A stretch of DNA of 64,000 nt from Methylomonas sp. 11b (GTDB taxonomy: Bacteria > Pseudomonadota > Gammaproteobacteria > Methylococcales > Methylomonadaceae), in contig NZ_KI911557.1 in the NCBI RefSeq assembly GCF_000515215.1, forward strand, positions 1,137,586 through 1,201,585. The letters are read 5' to 3'. Shown here one piece after another: positions 18,563 through 27,627 of this stretch; the stretch's first letter is position 1, and the number at the start of each line of letters is the position of its first letter. The notes below the pieces were generated by a model. It saw only the letters and a list, made by a program, of their open reading frames with translations, did no database searches and was not told the origin of the DNA. A program made the position numbers and the translations under genes.

Positions 18563-19840
18563 TCATCTCAACCAACCCTTCCTTTTAAAGAAAATAAACG
18601 GCAACAATACCGAGACAGTCATCAATCCGAGTGCAAAAGGATAGCCAAGTATCCACTGCAATTCCGGCATATTCTCAAAGTTCATACCGTAAATACTGGC
18701 AATCAAGGTGGGCGGCAACATTGCCACCGAAGCCACCGAGAAAATTTTAATCACTTTATTTTGATTAATATTGATAAAACCGACCGTTGCATCCATCAGG
18801 AAGTTGATCTTGTCGAACAAAAACGCTGTATGGCTATTAAGTGATTCTATATCGCGCAAAATTTGCTGCGCATCTTCCAACTGCGTGGTATTCAGCAGTT
18901 TGCGGCGAATCAAAAACGACACGGCGCGCTGAGTATCCAGCATATTCCGGCGGATTCGACCATTTAAATCCTCCTCTTCGGCAATATCGGTCAAAATATC
19001 CGCGGCTTCTTCGTCGCTAATATCCTGGCTTAATACTTTTTTGCTGACAATTTCCAACTGTTCGTAAATATTCTCCAGCGCATCCGCGGAATACTCGGCT
19101 TCGGCACCGTATAAATCCAGCAACATATCCTTGCAATCCGAGACAAAGCCCGGCTGCGTGCGTGCGCGTAAACGCTGTAAACGAAATACGGGCAATTCTT
19201 CACTACGTACCGAAAACAGCATATCTCCGCGCAATATGAAGGCGACCGGTACACTGCGCGACTTGCCTTCACGATCCAGTAAAAAATCCGAATGTATATG
19301 AATTTCGTGCTGATCCTCGACGTAGAACCGGGCGCTGGCTTCCAAATCGGTCAAATCCAGGGGGTCCGGCAACTCCAGGCCATAATGTTGCCCGATAAGC
19401 AGCCGCTGCGCCTTGCTTGGCGCCAACAAATCGATCCAGATCGGCTTGATGGCATACAAATCGTGGCGGCAGGTGATAGCGACCTTAGCGAGGCGACCTT
19501 CGACCAACTCGAATGCGCTCATTTGTCCCACGCCACAATGCGGTTCTCGGTCGCCGACCAATTCCTCGCGCAAGGTATCGGACAATTCCCAAAGCACATC
19601 GTCCTGTCTGGCTTCCTCGACCTGCTGCCAGACCAAGTTCGCATCCTCTAGGTCCAGAGCGTGCAGAATTTGACCTATTTCGATAGCAGTCAGCCGGGCC
19701 AACAGACTACGCAGTTCCACCATGTGCTGCTTTTGTACCAAAGCAGTGATCAGCTTACGGCGCGGCATAGGCTGATTGTTCAGCATGCCTTCGACAAGCT
19801 TATGTTTTTTCAACAAATCGTTGATTGTTTGTAGCGACAA
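18563..19840 (-). CDS. corA: CorA-family magnesium transporter with MgtE-N-like N-terminal extension
   Basis: About 425 residues, well over the roughly 320 of standard CorA. The C-terminal 300 residues are CorA: a soluble funnel domain, then two membrane helices with the selectivity motif YGMNFENMPEL after the first helix and a basic end (KRKGWLR). The N-terminal 100 residues (LLARLTAIEIGQILHALDLED) look like the helical MgtE intracellular N domain. TTG 19840 has the best-spaced Shine-Dalgarno (cggag six bases upstream); TTG 19846 is also possible. Expected role is magnesium or other divalent cation uptake through a pentameric channel. Confidence 0.9.
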   Translation of the reverse strand: MSLQTINDLLKKHKLVEGMLNNQPMPRRKLITALVQKQHMVELRSLLARLTAIEIGQILHALDLEDANLVWQQVEEARQDDVLWELSDTLREELVGDREPHCGVGQMSAFELVEGRLAKVAITCRHDLYAIKPIWIDLLAPSKAQRLLIGQHYGLELPDPLDLTDLEASARFYVEDQHEIHIHSDFLLDREGKSRSVPVAFILRGDMLFSVRSEELPVFRLQRLRARTQPGFVSDCKDMLLDLYGAEAEYSADALENIYEQLEIVSKKVLSQDISDEEAADILTDIAEEEDLNGRIRRNMLDTQRAVSFLIRRKLLNTTQLEDAQQILRDIESLNSHTAFLFDKINFLMDATVGFININQNKVIKIFSVASVAMLPPTLIASIYGMNFENMPELQWILGYPFALGLMTVSVLLPFIFFKRKGWLR

Positions 19841-19920
19841 GAGCAACTCCGGAATAAAGCAAGCACCAAATTTTTTATTCGGCGGGTATAAAACGGCTAA
19901 CTTTAAACCAAAACGCTGAC

Positions 19921-19955
19921 AAAAAATCCTTCGCCGCTCTTCGTTGAACGGCGAA
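19921..19955 (-). terminator. Intrinsic terminator downstream of manC
   Basis: On the minus strand ttcgccg and cggcgaa (19949-19955 and 19930-19936) form a 7-bp stem followed by ggattttttg. It lies about 170 bases beyond the manC stop. The rest of the 284-bp gap up to 20124 shows nothing else clear. Confidence 0.6.
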
Positions 19956-20124
19956 CTTCAGTAAATTTAGACAAAAACACTTAATTTTGGTGACACATCG
20001 AACGATAGAATCATGCAAATCATCTGTTCACAATGGCCGAGTAATGCCGTTTGGCAGATGCTTTACACGAGATGCAGTCGTCAAAAAGCGCATCTTGGCG
20101 CCGCGATAAGCAGACAATTCCGAG

Positions 20125-21525
20125 TTAAATACGGCCGTATTGATCTTCGTAACGGACGATATCGTCTTCGCCGAGATAGCTGCCGGATTGGACTTCCACC
20201 ATTTCCAACGGAATCACTCCCGGGTTCTCCAGGCTGTGAATAACGCCCAAAGGGATATAAATCGATTCGTTCTCGGTGACTAAAATTTTCTCACCGTTTT
20301 TATCCACCCAGGCAGTACCTTTGACGACCACCCAATGCTCTGCGCGGTGATGATGCTTTTGTACCGATAGTTTCGCACCAGGCTTCACGACTATACGCTT
20401 GGTTTGATGGCGCTCACCGGCATCGACTAAATCGTAATGCCCCCATGGTCTGTAAACCTTCCGATGCACGCTGGCTTCACTGCGTTTCAATTTTTTCAGT
20501 TGATCGACTACTTCCTTGACGTCTTGCACTCTATCCTTCGCGGCAATCATGACCGCATCGTCAGTTTCGACCACCACCAAATTATCCACACCGATCACCG
20601 CTACCAATTTGTTGGCCGAGTGAATATAGGAATTGCACGTATCTACCGTCAACACATCGCCTTTGATGGCATTGCCGGCCGCGTCTTTATCGGTTACATC
20701 CCAAAGTGCGGACCAGGAACCGACATCGTTCCATTCCGCATCCAACGGGATCACCACCGCCTTATCGGTTTTTTCCATCACGGCGTAGTCGATGGAATCG
20801 GATGGGCACGTCGAAAAAATCTGCTTATCCAAACGCACAAAATCCAAATCGGGTTTTGCCGCCCGCAAGGCTTCCCTGCAAACCTCCAGCATTTCCGGAT
20901 TGTATTTTTCTAACTCACGCAAAAAACAACCGGCTTTAAAAGCAAACATACCGCTGTTCCAGAAATATTCGCCAGTTTCCAGATAGCGCTGCGCGGTTTG
21001 CAAATCGGGCTTTTCAACAAATGCGGCAACTTTATAAGCTTCACCATAGCGGGTATCGCCGCGCTTGATGTAGCCATAGCCGGTTTCCGGCTCGGTCGCG
21101 ACGATTCCAAACGTCACCAAAAGATCCTGTTTCGCCAACAGTTCGGCTTGAACCACCGCGCGATGAAAAGCGGCGCGATTACCGACCACATGGTCAGCCG
21201 GCAAAATCAACAATACATCGTCTTCGGAGCGTGCACTCAATGCAGCCATCGCTACGGCCGGTGCGGTATTTTTCCCGACAGGCTCCAAAATAATAGCAGC
21301 AGGTTTGATTCCGATTTCCCGCATTTGCTCTGCGAGCATAAACCGATGATCTTCATTACAAACCGCAATTGGCGCTTGTAAGCCGGCAACGCCATCAAGC
21401 CTTAAAATGGTTTCCTGAAGCATGGTGTTGCCGGACACCAAGGGTAAAAATTGCTTAGGATACTGACCACGAGACAAAGGCCATAGCCGAGTTCCTGAAC
21501 CACCTGATAATACTACCGGGATCAT
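20125..21525 (-). CDS. manC: Mannose-1-phosphate guanylyltransferase / mannose-6-phosphate isomerase
   Basis: Bifunctional cytosolic enzyme that makes GDP-mannose for polysaccharide synthesis. The N-terminal nucleotidyltransferase has LSGGSGTRLWPLSRGQYPKQ and FVEKPDLQTAQRYL with GYGYIKRG. The C-terminal cupin isomerase domain has KPGAKLSVQKHHHRAEHWVV and a YIPLGVIHSLENPG metal site. At 466 residues it matches AlgA/XanB/CpsB-type fused enzymes. It lies downstream of xrtA on the same strand, 150 bases away and possibly with its own promoter, and next to the divergent glycosyltransferase run, so mannose is a probable component of the exported glycan. Confidence 0.95.
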   Translation of the reverse strand: MIPVVLSGGSGTRLWPLSRGQYPKQFLPLVSGNTMLQETILRLDGVAGLQAPIAVCNEDHRFMLAEQMREIGIKPAAIILEPVGKNTAPAVAMAALSARSEDDVLLILPADHVVGNRAAFHRAVVQAELLAKQDLLVTFGIVATEPETGYGYIKRGDTRYGEAYKVAAFVEKPDLQTAQRYLETGEYFWNSGMFAFKAGCFLRELEKYNPEMLEVCREALRAAKPDLDFVRLDKQIFSTCPSDSIDYAVMEKTDKAVVIPLDAEWNDVGSWSALWDVTDKDAAGNAIKGDVLTVDTCNSYIHSANKLVAVIGVDNLVVVETDDAVMIAAKDRVQDVKEVVDQLKKLKRSEASVHRKVYRPWGHYDLVDAGERHQTKRIVVKPGAKLSVQKHHHRAEHWVVVKGTAWVDKNGEKILVTENESIYIPLGVIHSLENPGVIPLEMVEVQSGSYLGEDDIVRYEDQYGRI

Positions 21526-21567
21526 AATGTCGTTTTCCTTACGGGCTGAATGAAAATGGGTTGGGCT

Positions 21568-21598
21568 AGTCTAACATTTAGATGACTGTTGGGGTCAA
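21568..21598 (-). promoter_or_regulatory. Candidate promoter for manC
   Basis: On the minus strand TTGACC (21593-21598) is followed after 19 bases by TAGACT (21568-21573), which is preceded by an extended -10 TG. The spacing is long. It lies 43 bases upstream of the manC ATG. Confidence 0.35.
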
Positions 21599-21677
21599 GC
21601 CTTGGATTAGGCCATTTAAGCCGAAAATTTGCCCCTTCGTTTTCATTGAATTGTCACAATAAACTCGGCGCAGCCTT

Positions 21678-23201
21678 TTAACGACAACAGGCTACCGCGA
21701 GCTGTTTCAATTTTTGCCGGGCCAAATCGTAATCGCCATCCGGGGTTTCGGTATACAACACGACAAGCAACTCAGCGGATGCGTCACCTGACAATCGTTT
21801 CAGCAATTGCCACCATTTAGCCAGATAGGCATTGGCAGTACTTTTGTCGCCAACCCGGTACCAACGCTCAACCAACAAACTCCGATGCGTACTGTTTAGC
21901 ACCGCTTCTTCAATATCGCCGTTTTTATCGGCTGCCCACTGCATCGCAATGACGTCGTCATGCAGCATCCGCCATACCGGATGTTTTTGCGGGACCAGAT
22001 AATTTTGCGAATTGACCAGTTCACCGCCTTGGGTTTCATCGCCAAAATTGGCAAAATACATACCGACTATCGTTTGACCATCGCTCAAATAAACCTTGGC
22101 ATCCGCCACCACGCCCTTAAAACTAGGCTCCCATCCCCAATCTGGCGCTGCAACCGGCTGCCAATCAGGCAAAGTCGGCCGGCTAAAGCGCTCGGGTACA
22201 TCAATGTGAGCGGCCTGTAGTGCGGATAAGCCTTGTGACATAAAGGGCCAAATGAAAACGCATAAAGCGGTTATCGTTAAGGCCGGCCAATAATGTTTGT
22301 AAACCGTTGCAGAATCAGCAAGATTGGAGTCAAACGCCAAATCTGGGGTTGATGCGGCGGCCGCCCCTGCATCCTTATCGTGCCAAAAAGAGCCAAAATA
22401 AAACAATCCAAACATGACAATCCCAAAAAACACCCAGCCGTAAACGATGTGATCCACTCCCGCAGCCAGTTTCATGTCACTGAAATGGCCAATCATCACA
22501 ATCAAATAGGCGCGCAGACCGTTAGCTAAAATCGGGACCAAGAAGGAGAGCGTAATGAAGATGGTCCGCTTCTTGTAACTGCTGTAATTTAGATACGCAT
22601 ATACCGAACCAAGTGTTAGCGATGAAATCAAATAACGTAAACCACTGCATCCCTCTACCACCGACCAATTACCCGAGGTTAGCGTAAAAAACAAGCCTTC
22701 CCGGTAGACACTCATTCCCGTTAGCCTTATCAGCGTAACAACAAAGGTGGCAGTGTATTCCATTAAAGGCGGAATAAACGCTTCCCCGAATGGCACCATC
22801 AAAAATAAAAATACTATCGGAAATAACATTTGCGAGATGACATGACTACCAAGCGTGGCCCAAAAACCACCGACCAAAACACCAACCACTGCCCATTGCT
22901 GAATCACCGCAACATGCACCAAATCGGCAATTAACCAGCCAAATCCGCTGACGACGATAAACAACAAACCTAATCTACTGAAAGCCGGCCGTAAATCTCG
23001 ATAGTGCTCCCGGCACGACCAAATCAACCAAAGACTAACCGGAGCCACTAAAAAACCGTGCGTGAATGTGTCGGATCGAGACCAAATAGCGACAATTGCT
23101 GCCCAAGTCTCAAAAAAAGCCGCTACTGAAACCAGTGTAACCAACACGATGCCCAGCAGCGGTTTACGCCAGTGATCAGGCAGTCCTAAAGCTTTTAACA
23201 T
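21678..23201 (-). CDS. xrtA: Exosortase A with C-terminal EpsI domain
   Basis: Inner-membrane cysteine protease/transpeptidase predicted to recognise PEP-CTERM tails, here fused to an EpsI domain. ATG 23201 follows agagga at proper spacing, giving 507 residues; an upstream TTG would add 14. About eight membrane helices fill residues 15-270. The catalytic triad is visible: Cys185 in [10 protein letters not shown], Arg230 in [10 protein letters not shown], His251 in GVDHIVYGW. The first match is the exosortase A form. A short linker (about 275-300) leads to the periplasmic EpsI part (310-507), preceded by another membrane helix. Its place beside a glycosyltransferase run is typical for XrtA loci. 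I saw no PEP-CTERM substrate in the window. Confidence 0.95.
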   Translation of the reverse strand: MLKALGLPDHWRKPLLGIVLVTLVSVAAFFETWAAIVAIWSRSDTFTHGFLVAPVSLWLIWSCREHYRDLRPAFSRLGLLFIVVSGFGWLIADLVHVAVIQQWAVVGVLVGGFWATLGSHVISQMLFPIVFLFLMVPFGEAFIPPLMEYTATFVVTLIRLTGMSVYREGLFFTLTSGNWSVVEGCSGLRYLISSLTLGSVYAYLNYSSYKKRTIFITLSFLVPILANGLRAYLIVMIGHFSDMKLAAGVDHIVYGWVFFGIVMFGLFYFGSFWHDKDAGAAAASTPDLAFDSNLADSATVYKHYWPALTITALCVFIWPFMSQGLSALQAAHIDVPERFSRPTLPDWQPVAAPDWGWEPSFKGVVADAKVYLSDGQTIVGMYFANFGDETQGGELVNSQNYLVPQKHPVWRMLHDDVIAMQWAADKNGDIEEAVLNSTHRSLLVERWYRVGDKSTANAYLAKWWQLLKRLSGDASAELLVVLYTETPDGDYDLARQKLKQLAVACCR

Positions 23202-23407
23202 TCTATTTCCTCTGCTATTTAGAGTTTTGTTATGGTTACTCAACTACGAACGCCCGCGTCGTCTGTATGCTACAGAGCCTAGACTCATTCCAAAGTTTAG
23301 CGAATTGCTATTTATCGCTGCTATCATAAGCCAGCTGATATATCGACCACATTTAAAGTTTGTACTGTAGTTTTCAGCTAGTTCGCGAATCTCTGCTACG
23401 ATGAAAG

Positions 23408-23429
23408 TTCGGTGCGGTAGTAGACCGAA
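23408..23429 (+). promoter_or_regulatory. ops/JUMPstart-like element in a leader hairpin
   Basis: TTCGGT (23408-23413) and ACCGAA (23424-23429) form a stem whose loop holds GCGGTAG, seven of eight bases of the ops core GGCGGTAG. A T-run (23439-23443) follows about ten bases later, so the hairpin could also act as a weak attenuator. It sits 33 bases before the first gene of the long glycosyltransferase run. Elements of this kind recruit RfaH-type antiterminators. Confidence 0.35.
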
Positions 23430-23461
23430 TATTCAGGCTTTTTAATTATTAAACAAAATCT

Positions 23462-24700
23462 ATGGCAGTTCTGTTTTTTTTAGGTTTCTGGCTGGCCTGC
23501 CTTACGGCCTTATGGCTGTGGAAAAAAACCCTATTTATCGCTACCTGGCGTGAGCCCTATTTTGCCGATACGCCGGTTTTAATCGAAAGCGACGACTGGG
23601 GTCCAGGTGGCGACTTCCACGCAGCACGTTTAACACAGCTTCTCTCCATGCTGGCTCAACACAAAGACTCTGTGAACCGCTCTGCGATACTTACCGCCGA
23701 TATGGTCTTGGCGGTTCCGGATTTAGCAAAGATCGAATCCACGGGCCAGTACCACAGACGCATGCTGGACAAAGACTTCCCGGCCATTTTTGAAGCCCTA
23801 CAACAAGGCATACAGCAAGACACTTTAGTGCCGCAACTACATGGAATGGAACATCTAAACGGCAAGGCTTTCGCCGAATTATGCCGGCAGCAAGACCCCC
23901 GCCTCGCAACCGCCCGTGCAAGCAAGGATTGGTGGGACTGGGAAAAACTGGATTCGCCGCTACAAGGCCATTATGTAGATGGAAGCAATTTACCGACCAA
24001 AGCCATTAACGCTAAGGATGCCAATTCACTGGTCGCCAATGCCATGCAATGTTTTACCAGCATGTTCGGCTATCCCAGCCTCAGCACGGTCGCCCCGTGC
24101 TATTTATGGAACGATGAGATTGAACAAAGTTGGCAACAGCAAAATATCATCGCCATTCAAACTGCCGGCTACCGCTGTACCGGGCGCGATGAAACCGGAC
24201 ATTATTTTCAGGATCCTCCGCTGATTCGGGTCGGCAATACCAATCGTTTGGCACAACTGTACCTGGTTCGTAACGTAATGTACGAACCAGTTGACGGCAA
24301 AAACACACCGGCTAGCGCATTTGCCGAAGCTGAAATTGCTTATCGCCAAGCCCTGCCTGTGAGTATTTCCACGCATCGCTACAATTACACGCGATCAGAG
24401 GACGAATGCCAACAGGCTATAGGTGGATTAGACCATCTTTTAGGGCAAATCAGGGCGAATTTGCCTAACGTTCGCTTCTTGGCGTCCCCAGAACTTGGCG
24501 AATTCTTGCAAAATAAAACCGACAATATCGTTAATCGTTTCAATCAGCGTCAATGGCCAACAATTAGGTTAGCGGCTACTTACCGTAAAACCGGTGCATT
24601 TCTATACCGTCTATACTATAGACATAGAAAATTAGCGCTGATCGGTTATTGCACCGGATTAATTGTACCGGCGTGGTTGATTTGCAAAACCAGTTCATAA
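23462..24700 (+). CDS. Membrane-anchored NodB-like (polysaccharide deacetylase-like) protein
   Basis: A 412-residue protein with one hydrophobic segment at each end (about 2-20 and 392-408). The soluble middle has traits of the polysaccharide deacetylase fold: an early acidic pair (PVLIESDDWGPGGDF), a histidine motif (PQLHGMEHLNG) and a late SISTHRYNY stretch. It is not the DUF3473-type deacetylase usually linked to XrtA. Catalysis is unproven; it may modify the nascent glycan at the inner membrane. It is first in the plus-strand polysaccharide run. No strong Shine-Dalgarno precedes the ATG. Confidence 0.7.
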   Translation: MAVLFFLGFWLACLTALWLWKKTLFIATWREPYFADTPVLIESDDWGPGGDFHAARLTQLLSMLAQHKDSVNRSAILTADMVLAVPDLAKIESTGQYHRRMLDKDFPAIFEALQQGIQQDTLVPQLHGMEHLNGKAFAELCRQQDPRLATARASKDWWDWEKLDSPLQGHYVDGSNLPTKAINAKDANSLVANAMQCFTSMFGYPSLSTVAPCYLWNDEIEQSWQQQNIIAIQTAGYRCTGRDETGHYFQDPPLIRVGNTNRLAQLYLVRNVMYEPVDGKNTPASAFAEAEIAYRQALPVSISTHRYNYTRSEDECQQAIGGLDHLLGQIRANLPNVRFLASPELGEFLQNKTDNIVNRFNQRQWPTIRLAATYRKTGAFLYRLYYRHRKLALIGYCTGLIVPAWLICKTSS

Positions 24701-24737
24701 TAATTCTAAAGTATCGAAAATTTTTGATTAGCCCAAA

Positions 24738-25691
24738 ATGAAAATCAGCGCCGTCATTCCAGCGTATAACAGCGCGAAATTCATTCGTGCCGCCATCAAC
24801 AGCATTCAGGCGCAAACCAGCAAAGTTGACGAAATCATCGTGGTGGATGATGGCTCAACGGACAACACCGAACAAGTCGTTGAGGAGTTTGCCAATGCCG
24901 TCATTTATCACAAACAAGCCAATCAAGGCCCGTCCGCCGCGCGCAATAAAGGCATAGAATTGGCTAGCGGTGACTGGATTGCATTCCTGGATGCCGATGA
25001 TCAATGGACAGTGGACAAAACCACCAAGCAAATCCAAGCACTGCAACGTAATCCGGAACTCCACCTGATTGCCGGCGATATGACGGAAATCGACAACGAC
25101 GACCAACTGCTAACCCAATCGGTGTTAGCCAAACATCAAATGCTGGAAAATTTCCAACATCTGGCCGGAAAGCCAGTTCCCAACGCCCTTGCCGCTCTAA
25201 TGAAGAAAAACTTTATACCGACGGGTACCGTTTTGGTGAAGCGCCAAACCTTGCTTGAAGCAGGCATGTTCAATACCGAGATTCGCTATGGCGAGGACTT
25301 GGAATTGTGGGCAAAAATTGCCACGTTTCACCCAGTAACCTGCCTTCCCGACATTTTGATGTTGCGCCGTCAGCACGGCGACAATGCCACCCAAGCCAGC
25401 GAACGTATGTTAGTCGACTTGACCAAGGTCACGGAGTCTATTCGGAACTTTGCCTCACCCCAGCTAATTGCCCAAGGCGTTTCGCCAAATAGTTTAGTGG
25501 CGGAAGCGCAATGGACGCTTGGCTACTGGTATTTTAGCGGCGGCAATAATGCCAAAGCCAGAGAGGCATTTAAAAGAGGCCTTTCCCAAAATTTGACACT
25601 TAACAATCTACTCTATCTGATCGTCAGCATCTTGCCAGCCAGCTTAATTAATGCGTTACGTGTCACTAAACAAAAATTCGCAAAATCCTGA
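24738..25691 (+). CDS. GT2 family glycosyltransferase (copy 1)
   Basis: Cytosolic GT-A enzyme of 317 residues transferring a sugar from a nucleotide donor to the growing glycan. Motifs: SAVIPAYNSAKFI at the start, IIVVDDGSTDNT, the donor-metal motif FLDADDQW, and the acceptor-base motif YGEDLELW around residue 185. The tail (after about 250) is TPR-like (GNNAKAREAFKRGLSQN) and ends in LYLIVSILPASLINALR, a pattern shared with the enzymes at 31814 and 37655. Sugar and linkage cannot be deduced. Confidence 0.93.
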   Translation: MKISAVIPAYNSAKFIRAAINSIQAQTSKVDEIIVVDDGSTDNTEQVVEEFANAVIYHKQANQGPSAARNKGIELASGDWIAFLDADDQWTVDKTTKQIQALQRNPELHLIAGDMTEIDNDDQLLTQSVLAKHQMLENFQHLAGKPVPNALAALMKKNFIPTGTVLVKRQTLLEAGMFNTEIRYGEDLELWAKIATFHPVTCLPDILMLRRQHGDNATQASERMLVDLTKVTESIRNFASPQLIAQGVSPNSLVAEAQWTLGYWYFSGGNNAKAREAFKRGLSQNLTLNNLLYLIVSILPASLINALRVTKQKFAKS

Positions 25692-25726
25692 GTATATGAG
25701 AATATTCCCTAACGCTTTCTACGCTG

Positions 25727-26971
25727 ATGTTGCCAAATTCTGATTCCATGCCGACCAATAACCTCCCAAAAAGAATTATCTATGTCGAGAACGGAATTGG
25801 TTATGGTGGCGCCATTATCTGTTTGAGGCATTTAGTCAGAAATCTTGATCGGGGCCGCTTTCTACCTCTTGTAATTACAGGACGCAACGGTCCGCAATAT
25901 CAGGAGATTGCCGATGAAGCCTTATGGAAACACATCCCGGACCGTCATATAGACATCGTGGCGTGGCGTACAAAAGCCGAATCGGCACAATGGTTAAACA
26001 AAGTCCCACTACTTAGGTTTTGCGTTAATCAGCTAATAGCCAGAAGCGACGACTTATTTAATTTTTTACCGTTTTTTCTCCACTTGCTTTGGACTGCATG
26101 GCGGTTCAAAGCCGACCTAATACATGCCAACAACGAGCCACTTTGTAACAGAGCAGCACTATTGGTATCCAAGATTTTGCGCATCCCCAGTATTTGCCAC
26201 GTCCGTGGTAACCCTGACGGACCGCATTCGGCGCGTTGGGCTTATTCCCTACCCGATCATTTTGTGTCCGTCTCCCATTGGGTTGCCGACAGCATGCGTG
26301 AAAAATTAGCCGTGCCTGACGAGAAAATTAGCGTGGTCTATGATGGCATCGCTTTGGATAAGCTGAACAACCAAGCAAGCGGCTCGTTATTTAGGCAACG
26401 ATTCGATTTACCGGAAAATGTGTTTATCGTAGGTTTAGTAGGTTTACTTATTCCTTGGAAAGGGCAGCAACTATTTATTGATGCGGCTAAAATACTGCAA
26501 GACAAAATACCCCGTTTAAAAATGCTGATTGTAGGTGGAACGCCAGACGATTGCATCCCTTACGAACAAGAGCTTAGAGAACGTGTGAGACGGGAATCAT
26601 TGTCGGATACCGTCAACTTTATCGGCCACGTCAGTGACATGATAGAAGCCTATAAAGCTCTGGATATTGTGGTCTCAGCATCCACTAGCCCCGAACCGTT
26701 GGGCACGGTCGTCATCGAAGCGATGGCGTTAGGCCGGCCTTTAATCGTACCAAACCATGGCGGTGGCGCTGAAATGGTTGAAGACAATCAAACCGGACTG
26801 CTGTTTAACAGCGGTGACGCGGAGAGTTTGGCAGCCTCTATCCTTAAGTTTTACCGATCCAGCGAGTTGATGAATCTGTTAGCCAGTAATGCCCGGACCA
26901 AAGCATTAGCAACTTTCGACGTCCGGCAGCACACAGAAGCGATACAAACCATCTATCAAAAGTATTTATAA
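25727..26971 (+). CDS. GT4 family glycosyltransferase (copy 1)
   Basis: GT-B fold retaining enzyme of 414 residues. The N-terminal half begins IIYVENGIGYGGAIICLRHL, with the glycine-rich acceptor loop typical of GT4. The C-terminal half has VGLLIPWKGQQLFIDAA and the nucleotide-sugar signature SPEPLGTVVIEAMALGRPLIV followed by GGGAEMVEDNQTGLLF. ATG 25727 is the first start; a second Met seven codons on is possible. It lies 35 bases after the preceding GT2 gene. Confidence 0.93.
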   Translation: MLPNSDSMPTNNLPKRIIYVENGIGYGGAIICLRHLVRNLDRGRFLPLVITGRNGPQYQEIADEALWKHIPDRHIDIVAWRTKAESAQWLNKVPLLRFCVNQLIARSDDLFNFLPFFLHLLWTAWRFKADLIHANNEPLCNRAALLVSKILRIPSICHVRGNPDGPHSARWAYSLPDHFVSVSHWVADSMREKLAVPDEKISVVYDGIALDKLNNQASGSLFRQRFDLPENVFIVGLVGLLIPWKGQQLFIDAAKILQDKIPRLKMLIVGGTPDDCIPYEQELRERVRRESLSDTVNFIGHVSDMIEAYKALDIVVSASTSPEPLGTVVIEAMALGRPLIVPNHGGGAEMVEDNQTGLLFNSGDAESLAASILKFYRSSELMNLLASNARTKALATFDVRQHTEAIQTIYQKYL

Positions 26972-26991
26972 AACAGCATTCAAGCAAATTC

Positions 26992-27564
26992 ATGCGCGAG
27001 AAAAAAATCAGATTACTTACATTGCTATTTATTGCCTGTATCCGGAATGCGGCAGCCGACTACCCGAAAACCGACGCCGATTATGCATTCCTGCCACCGT
27101 ACTGCAAGGCGCGCGCATCCGATCAAAAATCGCCTGACTACCAAAGCTGGAACCGAAAGCTCGGAGACGACTTTATTCATATCCACCACTATTGCGCAGG
27201 CTTACACACCATGAATTTAGCGTTCAGAACCCATGACGAAGCTGAAAAACAGTCTAAATACCGCATGGCAGTAGGAGATCTTCTATACGTACCGGATCAC
27301 GCCTCGCCTACTTTTAAGTTAATGCCAAAAATATTTTACGATGTCGGTCAAGCCTACCAATTCATGGGAGAAATCGATGAAGCAATTGCGGCCAACTTAA
27401 AGAGTATTTCGCTTGATAAAAACAACTCTTTTCCTTACGCCGCCTTGAGTAGTTTGTATCAAAGAAAAAATATGAAAGCAGAAGCTAAAAGCATTTTAGA
27501 AAAAGGTTTGGAACACAACCCCAACTCAAAAATCTTGCTTAAACGCATGAAGAATTTCAAATAA
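26992..27564 (+). CDS. Secreted TPR-containing protein of the polysaccharide locus
   Basis: A 190-residue protein with a predicted signal peptide (KKIRLLTLLFIACIRNAAA). The mature N-terminal part is Cys- and Tyr-rich (AFLPPYCKARA, HIHHYCAGLH). Two to three TPR units follow (residues about 120-185), including IDEAIAANLKSISLDKNN. Periplasmic location is inferred. I know no specific function; its place 20 bases after a GT4 gene and before the exporter suggests a scaffolding role in glycan assembly. Confidence 0.75.
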   Translation: MREKKIRLLTLLFIACIRNAAADYPKTDADYAFLPPYCKARASDQKSPDYQSWNRKLGDDFIHIHHYCAGLHTMNLAFRTHDEAEKQSKYRMAVGDLLYVPDHASPTFKLMPKIFYDVGQAYQFMGEIDEAIAANLKSISLDKNNSFPYAALSSLYQRKNMKAEAKSILEKGLEHNPNSKILLKRMKNFK

Positions 27565-27627
27565 TCCCCATCTCTAATTAAAAGCTTAACCGCTACCGAT
27601 TGGATTATTCAGTTAAAATAAATACCC

